Origin: Sclerotiophoma versabilis
Taxonomy: Eukaryota > Ascomycota > Dothideomycetes > Pleosporales > Didymellaceae
DNA: 64,000 nt
Direction: 5' to 3'
Assembly (NCBI GenBank): GCA_012274445.1
Contig: JAAROD010000033.1
Location: 744,001-808,000, forward strand
Shown here: piece after piece, positions 44,017 through 54,470 of the stretch
Layout of the letters: every line of letters starts with the position of its first letter
How positions within the stretch are numbered: position 1 is the stretch's first letter
Notes under the pieces: model-generated
What the model was told of the DNA's origin: nothing
The model's input: only the letters and a program-made list of their open reading frames with translations
Databases searched by the model: none
Translations under genes and position numbers: made by a program

Positions 44017-44757
44017 ACTACGCCTCTTCTTGTTCCCGTTGCTGCTGCTCCTGTTGTAGTGGCTGGCGCTCTTCAGACCAGCGTTGCCTCGACGAAGCAG
44101 ACGAAGCGTTCGACCAGGTGTTGTAGTTACGGAAACCAAAGGCTTGCAGAAGGCCTGTGATCAAGTTTATCAGGAGCTGTACGATGCCGTCAATCATATT
44201 TGAAGCTATGGATATTAGTTTTAACGGCGCTGTTAATTAGCAGGGAAAACAGAGGCACGGCAGAAGGGACGGGAATGCCCCGCGTTTTGTAGGAACGCGG
44301 GCTCTGTCTGGTGACCATGGTGGACGCCTTATAGGCTGCAGCAGCATCTGTCTGACCCGTCGTGACGCCCCGCTTGACGCATCGAGAGGCGGTGCGATGA
44401 TGCGGGGGCAGGTGTGGGGCTAAGAGCTTACAAAGAGCTTACTCTCTCGTACGTCTGTGCCTTCCTAGGTGTCGCGTCGTTCAACACGATTCGCGTCGAC
44501 AACCGAATTCCAATCTAGCTCTCAATAGTTCGCCTACCCCCACGCTGCAGAGAAGAGTAGGTCCCATCGATGAAAGTGTGCCAATGTCCGTGCTGCGAAC
44601 AAGGGATGCTGGCGGACCACGTCATGACGGCACTGCTCAACAGCCCTTTGTGATTCAAGGAGACATATTCATCCTGCTCCTTCTTGTCCTAGCGTGTGGC
44701 CTGATATGGAACTCTTCATTCCGACGCCGACCGCAGTGCCATGTCGCTACTGTGACT
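44017..44757. other. Intergenic: divergent promoter of the dioxygenase and MBL-fold hydrolase genes
   Basis: This region of about 570-740 bases (depending on the hydrolase start) separates two catabolic-type genes transcribed apart, so they may share control. In the hydrolase frame, 44584-44757 stays open and encodes a hydrophobic segment, discussed with that gene. Confidence 0.4.
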
Positions 44758-45813
44758 ATGCAGAGGCAGCTGGACGAATGCCCGTTCACCATCCGCCAAG
44801 TGAATAAGAGTACATATTTGATTCGCGAACTTGATCGTTTTGTAAGCCAGAATGCACAGTTATCACTGTCAAAGTCCTGACATTAGTAGGGCGAACACCC
44901 TCACATCTACGTGAAGAAACATACAGAGACGCTCGCGGATGCACAAACGGCAAGCATTCTTATAGTAAACGACACAGGATGTGGGACCTCCGCCCAAAGC
45001 ACGACGTCCAAGTCCGGCCAATGGACCATCAAAACCTTCATCGATCACTATCTAAACCCAACCGGCGAGATTCCCTACCTCGTCATCCTCTCCCACTGCC
45101 ACTACGACCACATCCTCGGTCTAGGACCCATCCTGCACCCTGCAAAAGCCACCGGCTCCTCCCAATCAGCCCGTACACTTATAGCGTCCTCAGCCTACAA
45201 CCGCTCCTTCATCGAGCCCCGCGCCAACCTGCGCGAACACTCTCTATGCAACTCCATGACCCTCCACTGTCCCGCGTACAAAACCACTCTGTGGGCTCCG
45301 CACAACCAACGCCTCACCATCTCCCACCCCAGGCTCGACCTTCCAACCCGTCTCCCTATCACCACACTGCATACGCCCGGTCACACCCCAGATAGTCTGA
45401 CTTGGTTTGACGACGAGGAACGCGCGCTTTACGTCGGCGACTCGTTGTACGAGACCCCGGAACCGATTCTATTTCCGAAGGAAGGGAATTTGGCGGATTG
45501 GTGGCGCAGCGTCGACATGCTGATAGCGCTTGTGACGGAGAAGAATGCGGAAGAGGGTGAGAAGAGGGTTACGCTGTCAGCGGGACATGCTACTGTTGGT
45601 GTGGATGCGCTGGTTTGTTTAGTGGAAGTGAAGGAGTTTATGAAGAAGGTGTTGAGGGACGAGGTCAGGTTTGAAGAACAGCCGGTAAAGAGGGGGGAGC
45701 CGTTTGGGCACTGGTGGGAGGAGGACGGGAGGTTTAGTTTGGGCGCGCCAATGAGGGTTGTGCAAGAGGGGAGGCTGGGTATTTCAAGGGAGGCGTGGAG
45801 AGGGAATACTTAG
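44758..45813 (+). CDS. Metallo-beta-lactamase-fold hydrolase
   Basis: Exons are 44758-44841 and 44890-45813, joined by a 48 nt intron (GTAAGC...CTGAC...AGTAG), giving 335 aa. Splicing yields FTIRQVNKSTYLIRELDRFG, then EHPHIYVK. The zinc motif HCHYDH is at residues 97-102; the later ligands are in TLHTPGHTPDS, the aspartate of YVGDSLYE and the histidine of LSAGHATVG. This makes it a complete MBL-fold enzyme, similar to glyoxalase II/lactonase-like hydrolases. The substrate is unknown; next to a ring-cleavage dioxygenase, a lactone or ester hydrolase role is possible. An earlier in-frame ATG at 44584 would add 58 residues with a transmembrane-like segment (DIFILLLLVLACGLIW). I prefer 44758 because homologues I recall start near the conserved CPFTIRQ motif. 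Confidence 0.85.
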
Positions 45814-46184
45814 ATGTATGATAGGTAATATACTAAAGAAGTGGTACGTTTGCCTCCAGGATAACGCTATTAATGTCTCTTGGCCCTCGCACTCTGAGCT
45901 TCACCATGTATGTATTTGGTATGGTTAATGCCTATTGATAGTGTGGTGGTGTAGATTCGCTACTAACTAATAGTTATATCACAAAGCGTGTAATTCGGTC
46001 GTAAAAGTTACAGTAACAACGCATCACTGCGGGCGCAGAGTCATGACGATCACATCCAATGGGCTGCCTAGAAGGCTGACGTGATCAATATGTACTAGTC
46101 TGAATCACTAAAATCTTCTAAGCTTCAAGCAGTTGTCCTCTGACATTCTTGAGCCTGGTCCTGGCACCATGCCGTGCTCAGATT
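45814..46184. other. Intergenic between convergent genes
   Basis: These 371 A/T-rich bases between two 3' ends contain nothing recognisable. Confidence 0.35.
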
Positions 46185-46756
46185 CTACTGCTTACCCTGC
46201 TCCTTCTTCTCCGCCTCGGTCAGACCGAGATGGTCTGTGCCGCTCCTGCTTGTATCCTTGACAAAGTTTCCGCCAGCTGGAAGACAGTCAATACCCTGTT
46301 AGTCACTACAAAACCCACTGGCTTACCCTTTGTAGTGTCCCCGACGCCCTGAGTGAGTCCAGTGACAGTGTCACCAACACCCTTTCCTGCGGTGGTGACG
46401 ACGTTGCCAGCCGCATCTGTGACGGTTCCCACACCCTTGCCGATTGTGTTTGTTGCTGCGCCTAGGGTGTTGCCTAGTGTCAGTCAGTATGCATGTTGGA
46501 AGAACGATTCGTGTTGGGGTGTATAAGTCAGATGGAAGTGGCTGGAGTTGAGTGCTCGTGGATTGTAAAAGACGCACCAAGACCACTAGTTGCGGTTCCG
46601 AAGAAACCTGTAGCATTGTCAGCCTAGAGGCCTGGAGTGATTTAATTAGCAAACGCCGGCCCTGCTTCATCGCTCCGAAATTGTTTGCTGCCACAGACTG
46701 CTTCTTTGAGGAAGTTGCGTACCCTTCGACTGCTGCTGCTGGTTTTGGTCGGCCAT
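46185..46756 (-). CDS. Small Gly/Thr-repeat (LEA-like) protein, 100 aa
   Basis: Four exons (46756-46723, 46607-46578, 46473-46327, 46276-46185) join in phase to 100 aa; exon 2 has only 30 nt. The protein starts MADQNQQQQSKGFFGTATSG. The middle has repeated Gly-Val/Gly-Thr segments (IGKGVGTVTDAAGNVVTTAG, then KGVGDTVTGLTQGVGDTTKA) and the end is charged (GLTEAEKKEQGKQ). It lacks large hydrophobic stretches and is likely disordered or amphipathic. The composition and short repeats resemble late-embryogenesis-abundant and similar stress proteins of fungi, but no named family is certain. A role in desiccation or stress tolerance would be inference only. All introns have good donors (GTACGC, GTGCGT, GTAAGC) and AG acceptors. 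Confidence 0.7.
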
Positions 46757-47655
46757 TCTGATGATTGTGTTTGATTGGGATGGATTGAGTTGGATTGGAT
46801 CTTCTGTGGATGGAAGTAGGTTCGTTTGCAGCTGTTTCTACTATATATGGTAACCTCAGTCGTATGACGTCGTGCCTTCCTTTCAGGCACACATCCTTGT
46901 CGCGGCCCCTCACCCAAACGGCGATCATCGATGTTCAACGCTACTCACGGGTTGAGAACGGTAGGCTTGCAAGTCGGTCTTCGTCCACGCGGCGGGCGCT
47001 CAGAAACACATTGCGGTATTTAGTGTTTCCGCAGGGGACAATAAAATGGAAGTCACATGAGAGCATGCGAGAGACGCAGCATATGGAATCATTGGTTCAT
47101 TTTGAATTAGATCGAGCTATGCACAAGAAAAAAATCTGCCATCTCTCATAAATCCTCCCATCATGTGCATATTCGTACGGCCATGCGGAAGCAAATCCAT
47201 ACTGGATCTCTTCCATAAGTGTGCGTCAAATCACCGCGATCCGGAAGGGATTGAACGTGAAAGACGCACTATGAGACATCCACCACTCGCACCTAGAGAC
47301 AAAATGTGTAGGAACGGAGAACGAGGAAAGGGTACTAAAACCAGGAGCCAAAAGATACCACCCAAGACGCAGGGAAGCGGTAGGCGTGGTCGGCTACTTC
47401 AGCAAATCCGGAACGCCGTCATGGTATTGTACCCGCTCATGATACAGGCCGAAAGATGGTCAAAACACCACCATCTTCTCGAGACCCGTGAATCGACAAC
47501 AAAAAAACTTTTGACCCCGCTAGTCTTGATGCGAAATGCAGTACAATACGCGCAGAAAATGCCCCTGTCTATGCAACGAAACAAGCGATTAGATTACCGC
47601 GTGTGGTGCTGTCTATGGGTATGACCGTCACGCGCTGAGAGGAAGTAGAAGGTAA
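46757..47655. other. Intergenic between two minus-strand genes
   Basis: These 0.9 kb include the promoter of the LEA-like gene and the eIF4G 3' flank. Open plus-strand frames (for example 47163-47624) are Arg/Lys/His-rich and not protein-like. Confidence 0.35.
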
Positions 47656-50600
47656 TCACTCGGACGGCTTGGATTCCGTCTCGGCGGCAGCTGCTGGAGG
47701 AGAGCTAACATCGCCTGCGTTGTCTTCGGCTTCAAGGGCTGCTAGCGCACTATTCAGACGTTAGCGATTGTTGTTCTGTTGATCCATGTTCATGACCATG
47801 ACTTACTCGAAAGCATTTGCATGTACGGTTGACTTCTCTTTCACTGGAGGAGTGCCAGTGCGGGATGAGTTACCAGACTCGTCACCGCCACGACCCATCA
47901 TACCGGGACCAAGACCACGACGGCCACTACCGCTGCGGCTACCCAGCATCGAGGGACCGAGCGAACCAGTGTTGCTAAGCCCGCGGGCAGATGCACCCTT
48001 GGACAGTTTGCGGAGGTCATCCATCTGTACACGGCCGCCGTTGTCCGGAGGAGGCATCATGCCACCGCCGGAGAATGAGCGTGCGTCGCCGCGACCCATT
48101 GGCAGACGGCCACCGCCTCCGCCACGCTGCGAGCGTGATCGCTCCATCTCAGCGGCTTGCTGTGCGGCAACAGCTTCCTGGTGAATCTCAGCAATAGTCT
48201 TGGGGCCCTTGAGAATGTCCTTGGATTGCCAGCCAGACTTGCGGATGTCGATGGTGTCCAACAACATGAACCTCAGACGAGATGGCAGGCCTTCCATGTT
48301 CATGACCTTCTCGACACGCTCGAAGTACATGTTGATCATCTTCGGGCCGGCCTCAGCAGACTCCATGGTGGCACCAACGGTGCGCAGAAGCTTAACCAAA
48401 CTCTCAATGGCAGACTCATCAGGCAGGCCTTCGAAGTCCAAAAGCTTGAGGACACACTCGTGCATAATGCGGAGTGTCAACATGCCCAGCTTGTAAAGTT
48501 CACCAATGAACTGGATAAGACCAAGGCCCTTTCGCTTGGCGGCAGCGGCAATGTAGTACTCATCAGAAAGCATGGTGGCCTCCTTGCCCTCCTCGGGTGC
48601 CTCTGGAAGATTGACCTCCCAACCGCGCTCGAACTCTTCCTGACAGCGGTTCAGGAGGTACTTGCGGAAGAGAGCACCGCCAACAACAGGGTTGCCCTGC
48701 TTATCGCGGACGTTTTCATCCTTGATGTCGTGGCTCATAGTGTTCAACATCTTGTAGCAAAACTTGGCGTACATGGAAGACCAATGAGCTTCGTCGCAAG
48801 CCTTCTCGAAGGTAAGCTGAATGACCTGGCGAAGAGTGCGACCGTCAGTCTCGTCCTTGGACTGTGCGGCAATCTCGAGAATCTGGTCTGAGATCTTGTC
48901 GAACTTCTCCGGTGTCATCTTGTTGAGAGCAGCCTTGACCTTGCGCTGCACCATATCAGGAGCCATGTGGCCAGTGACGACCTGCTTCTCCGAGCCGTGA
49001 GGCTTCCATCCGGTTGTTGTTGGTTCAAGCCCCTTGACTTCCTTACCAGCAGTAAGAGGCATGGTCTTGGCCTCTGCTTCGCGGCCCTTACCGCCGCCAC
49101 CCCTACGGCTGCGATCACCGCGACCACCCTGAGAACCAACACGGGGAGAGTTGGGACCTGGCTGGAAAGAGGATGAACGGGACATGCCAGTCGCCATAGG
49201 GAAGCCTCCACGCTGGCTTCCACCTTGTACGAAGGGTGCAAGAGGGTTGGTCATTGTACCAGGACCACGACCGGAAGCTTGCTGGAAACGCTGTTCCGAA
49301 GTTGTACCAGGAGGCAAAGTGCGTGCGCCAAAGGCACCTCCCTGACCGAAGTTGCCCATGCCACCGGCACCACCAAGACCAGAACGGCCTGAAGGAGCAC
49401 GACCAGTGGCGCTACCACGGACAGAGGGTGTACGACTAGAGTCGGAGCCATCACCAACAGTCTCCTTGAGCTTGAGATCCCAGTCAACTGATGGTTTCTC
49501 TTTGAAGACTTCCTGGAACTGGAGCAAGAAGTCTTTGTCATATTGGCGACCCTTGCTCTTGGTACCCTGGTTCAAAGCCGGGTTAGGAGACTGGATGCCC
49601 TCAGGGTAGTTGATGGCTTCGTTGCGAATCTGGAGGAAGCGTGCAGTCTTGAGCGATTCCATACCAGCGGTAGGCTGAGCGGGCTCAACAGGCTTGTTGG
49701 TCTCAAGCTTAAGAGCGGCCGGCTTGGGCTTTGTGGCGGATGCCGGCTTAGCTGCAGGAGCAGGAACAGGAGCAGCTGCGGGAGGTGCGGAATCATCGCT
49801 GGGCTCCTCACCGGTAGCTCCAGGACCAAACATAGTGTTCTTCTTCAGAGAAGCGAACATTTCCTTGTCCTTGGCCTCACGTGCAGCCTTCTGCTCAGGA
49901 GTCTCATTTTGGCGGGCGAGCTCAGCTTCTTCAGCTTCACGCTCAGCTTTGCGCAAGGCTTCTTCTTGCTGCTTGACCTTGTCGCCAGCCTTGGCAGCTT
50001 CCTCGGCCTTCTTGCGCTTCTGCTCTTCGGCGTACTTCTTCTCTTCTTCTTCACGCCTTGCCTCTTCGGCCTCCAACTCGGCGATCATACGCTCAAACTC
50101 CTCATCTTCCTTGCGCTTCTTCTCAGCTGCATCATCTTCAGAAGACTTGGCAGCTGCGGCGGCGTCTTCCTTATCCTTAGCCTCCTTTGCAGCCTTCTCT
50201 TCGGCCTCCTTGGCCTCCTGAGCTTCTTTAGCAGCGGCTTCTTCCTTGGCCTTGGCCTCTTGAGCGGCCTTCTCCTCGGCTGCCTTGGCTTCGTCCTTCT
50301 TCTTTTGTTCGGCTTCAGCGGCAGCCTTGGATGCGTTGTCAGCGTCCTCCTTAGCCTTCTTGTCAGCCTCCTCTTGGAGACGAAGCTTCTCCTGGAATTG
50401 CTTAACGAAATCAGCCTTCTTCTCGCTGGCGGACTTGACAGGTACGTCCTCAGTGCGGGTGGCATCTGAAGCGCTGGGTGCACGAGGAGGTGGGGTAGGA
50501 GTGGCAGCAATAGCAGGCGACTTTGACTGAGCAGGCGCTGCAGGCGCGGCGTTAGGTGCAGGTGACGCGGCTCCCTTGGGCTTGTTGAAGTCGACAACCT

Positions 50601-52248
50601 CACCATCTGCGTTCTTGATGACAATGGCTGCGCTCTTCTTCTTCGGGCGCTCGAAAGCGCTCGAGCTTGGCGCCGGGCTGGCTGAAGTAACGCTAGGAGT
50701 GTGTGCGTGGTGGTTGACGTTGGTCATTGCAGGGGTCGAAGGCTGAGGAACAGCAGACGGCGGGCGCTCAGACATTTGCGACGGAGTGCGCGACATGCTC
50801 TGGCCCTGGGGAGGCTGGCCGTATGGACCGGGCATCGAGTAAGGGTTCTGCATCTGTTGGGGGAAGCCATGACCACGGCCAGGGCTGTTAGGAACACCAG
50901 GGTAGTGGATGGACTGCTGGAGCCCGTACGCCGGCTGAGCGTAATAGTTGTTGTACGGGTCAAGGCCTTGGGGAGGCATACCGTACATGTTCTGTTGTTG
51001 CAATGTCGTTAGATACTGTTCGCGCTCATGAGTTGTAAACAAGGAAAAGCTAAGAGGTTGTAAGAAAGCGTTCGACTCGTCGTCAGGTGCTTGAAATCCA
51101 AGCCCCGTCAGGTTTGTCGAACGCAGATGCGGAGAAAGAGAAAATTGAGGGGATCGAGTTGCAGGTGCGAGATTGATAGCTTTGCTGGACTCTTTGTTGG
51201 AAGTATGAGAAGGTATACGAACTGGCTGAGGGTACTGTTGTCCGGGGTAGAAAGGTTGTCCCTGGGGGTTAGCAAAGTGCTGCTGCTGGTGCATTTGAGC
51301 AGGTGCCATTGCAGGGCTAGGGCGGTTGTTGCGGTAGGGAGAGTTCTGCAGACCCTGGGGGGTGAAAGACGGAGGCATGCCGCGTCCACCCATGGGCTGG
51401 CTGGGCATAGCGCGGTAGGGCTGTGGCGACTGGTTGTAGGGCTGCGGCTGGAAGCCACGGCCACGACCGCCGTTCGGCTGGAAACCCTGGTTGCTAGACT
51501 GAGACGACTCGCGGCGCATGTGAGGGGGGCCGTTGGGCTGAGCAGGCATGGCGGGGCGAGACTGAGGTGTTGGGTTAGTAATGGGTCATTGGAGAGGAGC
51601 TGCTGGTGAGAGAGTCAAGCTCGGGAGCGGGCGCAGACTTACGCTATCAGCGCTCTCGCTGCCCTGGCCGCCGAAGACCAAGTTGGGGCGAGTGGGCAGG
51701 CTGTCGGGCTTGGGTCCGCCCGAGACGGGGGTGGGAATGGGCGAGGGCGAGTGGGCAGGCGAGGCAACACGCGGGTTCTGGGCCTGGGGGTTCAGGTTGC
51801 TGCCCTGGGCCACGGGCATGGCGGGTGCAGGGGCGGGCGAGCCGGCGAGCGAGCCAAACTTGATGTTCGAGGGCGCGCCCGAGGTCGGCGGGGTCTGCTT
51901 GATGTGGACAGAGGACTTGCGGCTGTGGTCGCCGTTGGGCCCGCCACTCACAATGGTGGGCATGGTGGGCACGGCGGGGGTGATGCTGCTGCCGTTCACC
52001 GGGGAGACGGAGCTGCTCTTGCCATGCTGGGCGCTCTGCGGGGCTCCCACTGCCGCGGGCGCGCCGCTGGACGCGATCGTAGGAGACGAGATCTTCTTGG
52101 TCGCGTTGGCGTACGAGCTGCGGGCAGTGGGCTGCGCCGAACCAGCGGCCACGTTGGCGGACGATCCAGACGAGGACTTGTTCGCGGGCGTAGCGGTCGA
52201 GGAAGCGGCGATCGGTGGGTTCTGCGTGTTGGCGGCGGATGCACTCAT
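47656..52248 (-). CDS. Translation initiation factor eIF4G
   Basis: Exons are 52248-51643, 51561-47807 and 47749-47656, giving 1484 aa if no further intron is removed. Introns are GTAAGT...CCTCAG (81 nt) and GTAAGT...AATAG (57 nt). The N-terminal 500 residues are Ser/Pro/Gln-rich and hold RGG/Gly-Arg patches. A long Lys/Glu/Ala coiled-coil-like stretch spans about 570-780. The eIF4E-binding motif Y-x4-L-hydrophobic is seen in QYDKDFLLQF near residue 874. The MIF4G domain (about 1080-1310) runs from TPEKFDKISDQILEIAAQS to LRFMLLDTIDIRKSGW and binds eIF4A. Arg/Gly-rich sequence follows, with a short acidic C-terminus from the last exon. As scaffold of eIF4F it links cap, helicase and poly(A)-binding protein. 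The segment encoded near 51010-51225 may be an in-frame intron. Confidence 0.93.
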
Positions 52249-52837
52249 GAGTACCTGGGGCGTGGTGGTAGGCGGTGGAGGGGGGCGGGCGTTGGGCGAG
52301 TGCGGGAGGGTCGCAGTCGCAGTTGGGGAGTGGCGCGGGGTGGCGGACGAATCTCAGATTCGAGGCGGGGCTGCTCTGCTCTTGGAGTCGGCGGCGGGCG
52401 CGACTCGGGGCTGCAGAAGAGAGGGTCTGTCGCGTTGGGCGAAAAAGGGTCGGCTCCTGGCGAAGAGGGCGACGGGGGAGGCTGTCCGAGCGCTTTCACT
52501 GAAGGCAGTGAAAAGAGTCGTGACAGGTGCTCCTCGGGTGAATTTCAACAGACGCGTCTGTGAATTCGGCAAGCGGCTCGCGTGGAAATGCACTGAGCCC
52601 GCTGCGGAGATGTGGTTGAGGTCTTCACGATGAAGAGGTGTGAGGGAGAGGAAGGCGTTCTTGAAAATTGTTCGCCCAAGTTGAGTTCGCCTTAGCGAGC
52701 CACAGGGATCATCCACAACCACAGCCCGGCCCTTCGAGTCCTCCCGCATGTGATTCGCGCACCACGCTGGGCCTGCCGTGCGCAGCGCCGCCGTCGTTGT
52801 TCACGCCGCCGTCCGCCACGCCGCCTCACTGCTGCTG

Positions 52838-52867
52838 CCCTGCCCTGCCCTGCCCTGCCCTGCCCTG
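52838..52867. repeat. CCCTG pentanucleotide repeat, 6 copies
   Basis: A perfect (CCCTG)6 tandem lies 590 bases upstream of the eIF4G start; it reads CAGGG in the sense of that gene. Confidence 0.95.
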
Positions 52868-54319
52868 CGTTGTGCGCTGTGCGTTGTGCGCGCTCGACGT
52901 TGACTGTTTGCTCCTTCCTGCGTTGTGGCGCTGCCCCGGGCCTCACCACTTCTCACCGCGAGCCGCGAGCACAAACACCACGCTGCACGCTGCGCTCCGC
53001 CCCAACACCTTGACGTGCGCCCTGCCAGCACGGACTGGATGCACCAAGGGCCGGTGTTTCCTCGTGCCGGCGACCAGCTGCCCGTCCAGCAACCCCCCCA
53101 CGTCTGCAGCAAACACGCTCCAGGTGAGGCAGCTCTGTCTCGCAGTCAAACGCCCTGCGCCCACTCACTGCAGACCTGGTTCAGCTTGAGCGGAAACTGC
53201 GTCCAAGCAGACACAGCACGGTCCTCCTGCTCTGTCCCTCGTCGCACCGTCTCATCAGCGCCAGGAGGTGGCTTGGAGGCAGACCAAGGTCCCTGTTAGC
53301 ATCGTGTCGCCCGTCACGCCCGGTTTTCCCACAATGTCAACTACTTCTTTGCATCTGTCTGCTTGCTGCAATCGAGTGACGTTCCCAATAGTTGACGTAT
53401 TGCTGCGAGCGACCTCATGCAGCATGACGCGTGTTGTCGAATTTCTGCTCCACCGGCCAATCAGCGCTGCTTCACCTTAACTCCGTTAGCGCAACCCGCT
53501 GATCAGCTTTGGAAACGTTCCAAGATTTCTGGAAGGTGCACAGATGCACGCTGTGAGTCAAGGTTATCATCAATGGCTTCGAGCATAGTCGATGCTGGTG
53601 ACCCTTGACTGAAACTGTGACTCTTTCCTGTTGGCCCTATTTTGGAGTCCTGTGGTTGCCTAGGTCTAGATGACTGGGAACCAACGTTTAGAGCATCAAC
53701 CAACCATATGGAGCCCTAAAGTAAGCCCTTGGGTGGCGGTGCTGTCCCAGCCTTGGTTCTACAGCAGTGCTCATACAATTGAATGGTTATGTACTAATGG
53801 TGTCAAAGGTTGTCGTGATAGCTTCACAGTGTAGATTAGTCGCTCCTCACTATCACTCTCGATCGCCACACTACACCTCTAAAATACACAAATCTTGCTA
53901 TTGACTGCTCTGTGAGAACATCTCAGCAAAGTGCCACAGCGAACCTTGCCGTGCCGAACTATTGCAGCTGCAACGCAAATCAGCAACGGCGATCATCGAG
54001 CAGCTACCAGAATGCAAAACTCTTCAGCACAAATTCAATGCCCTATACACGAGCTTCAAAAGTTCGACTCGGACAAGTCCTCCAAGAATCGACTTACAGC
54101 ACAACCGACAGCCTGTACCTGAGTGCGCCCTACCTTGATGACGGGGAAGTCCAGGTACTTCGTTGCCTCAAAACTACCTTGACTAAAAAGACACTGGAGA
54201 GCTCCCTCCAAGGAAATCTCGCGTGAAAATCGTCGCATTATCTATTGCCTGCAGAGACCAAGGACGGTCAGAGACCGAACCACAGATTACGTCGATCAGA
54301 CGATAGGAAGACAAAGCTG

Positions 54320-54383
54320 CAGAAAGAACCTCAGCCAGAAAGAACCTCAGCCAGAAAGAACCTCAGCCAGAAAGAACCTCAGC
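54320..54383. repeat. 16-bp minisatellite, 4 perfect copies plus a degenerate fifth
   Basis: The unit CAGAAAGAACCTCAGC repeats four times without change, followed by a decayed copy to about 54400. Confidence 0.95.
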
Positions 54384-54457
54384 TAGAAAGAAAGAGCCTC
54401 CGCCAAGGCCTTGCGGATGGCGACAAATGGTGACAACGCATCAGGCGCCTTTCGGAA

Positions 54458-54470
54458 GGGGGGGGGGGGG
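54458..54470. repeat. G13 homopolymer run
   Basis: Thirteen consecutive G on the plus strand, 75 bases after the 16-bp minisatellite. Length may be affected by sequencing error. Confidence 0.85.

Noticed and set aside
49543..50469. 308-codon leucine-rich frame antisense to eIF4G
   Set aside because: Mirror of the Lys/Glu/Ala coiled-coil region of eIF4G (CTT/GCT codons); an artefact of codon complementarity.
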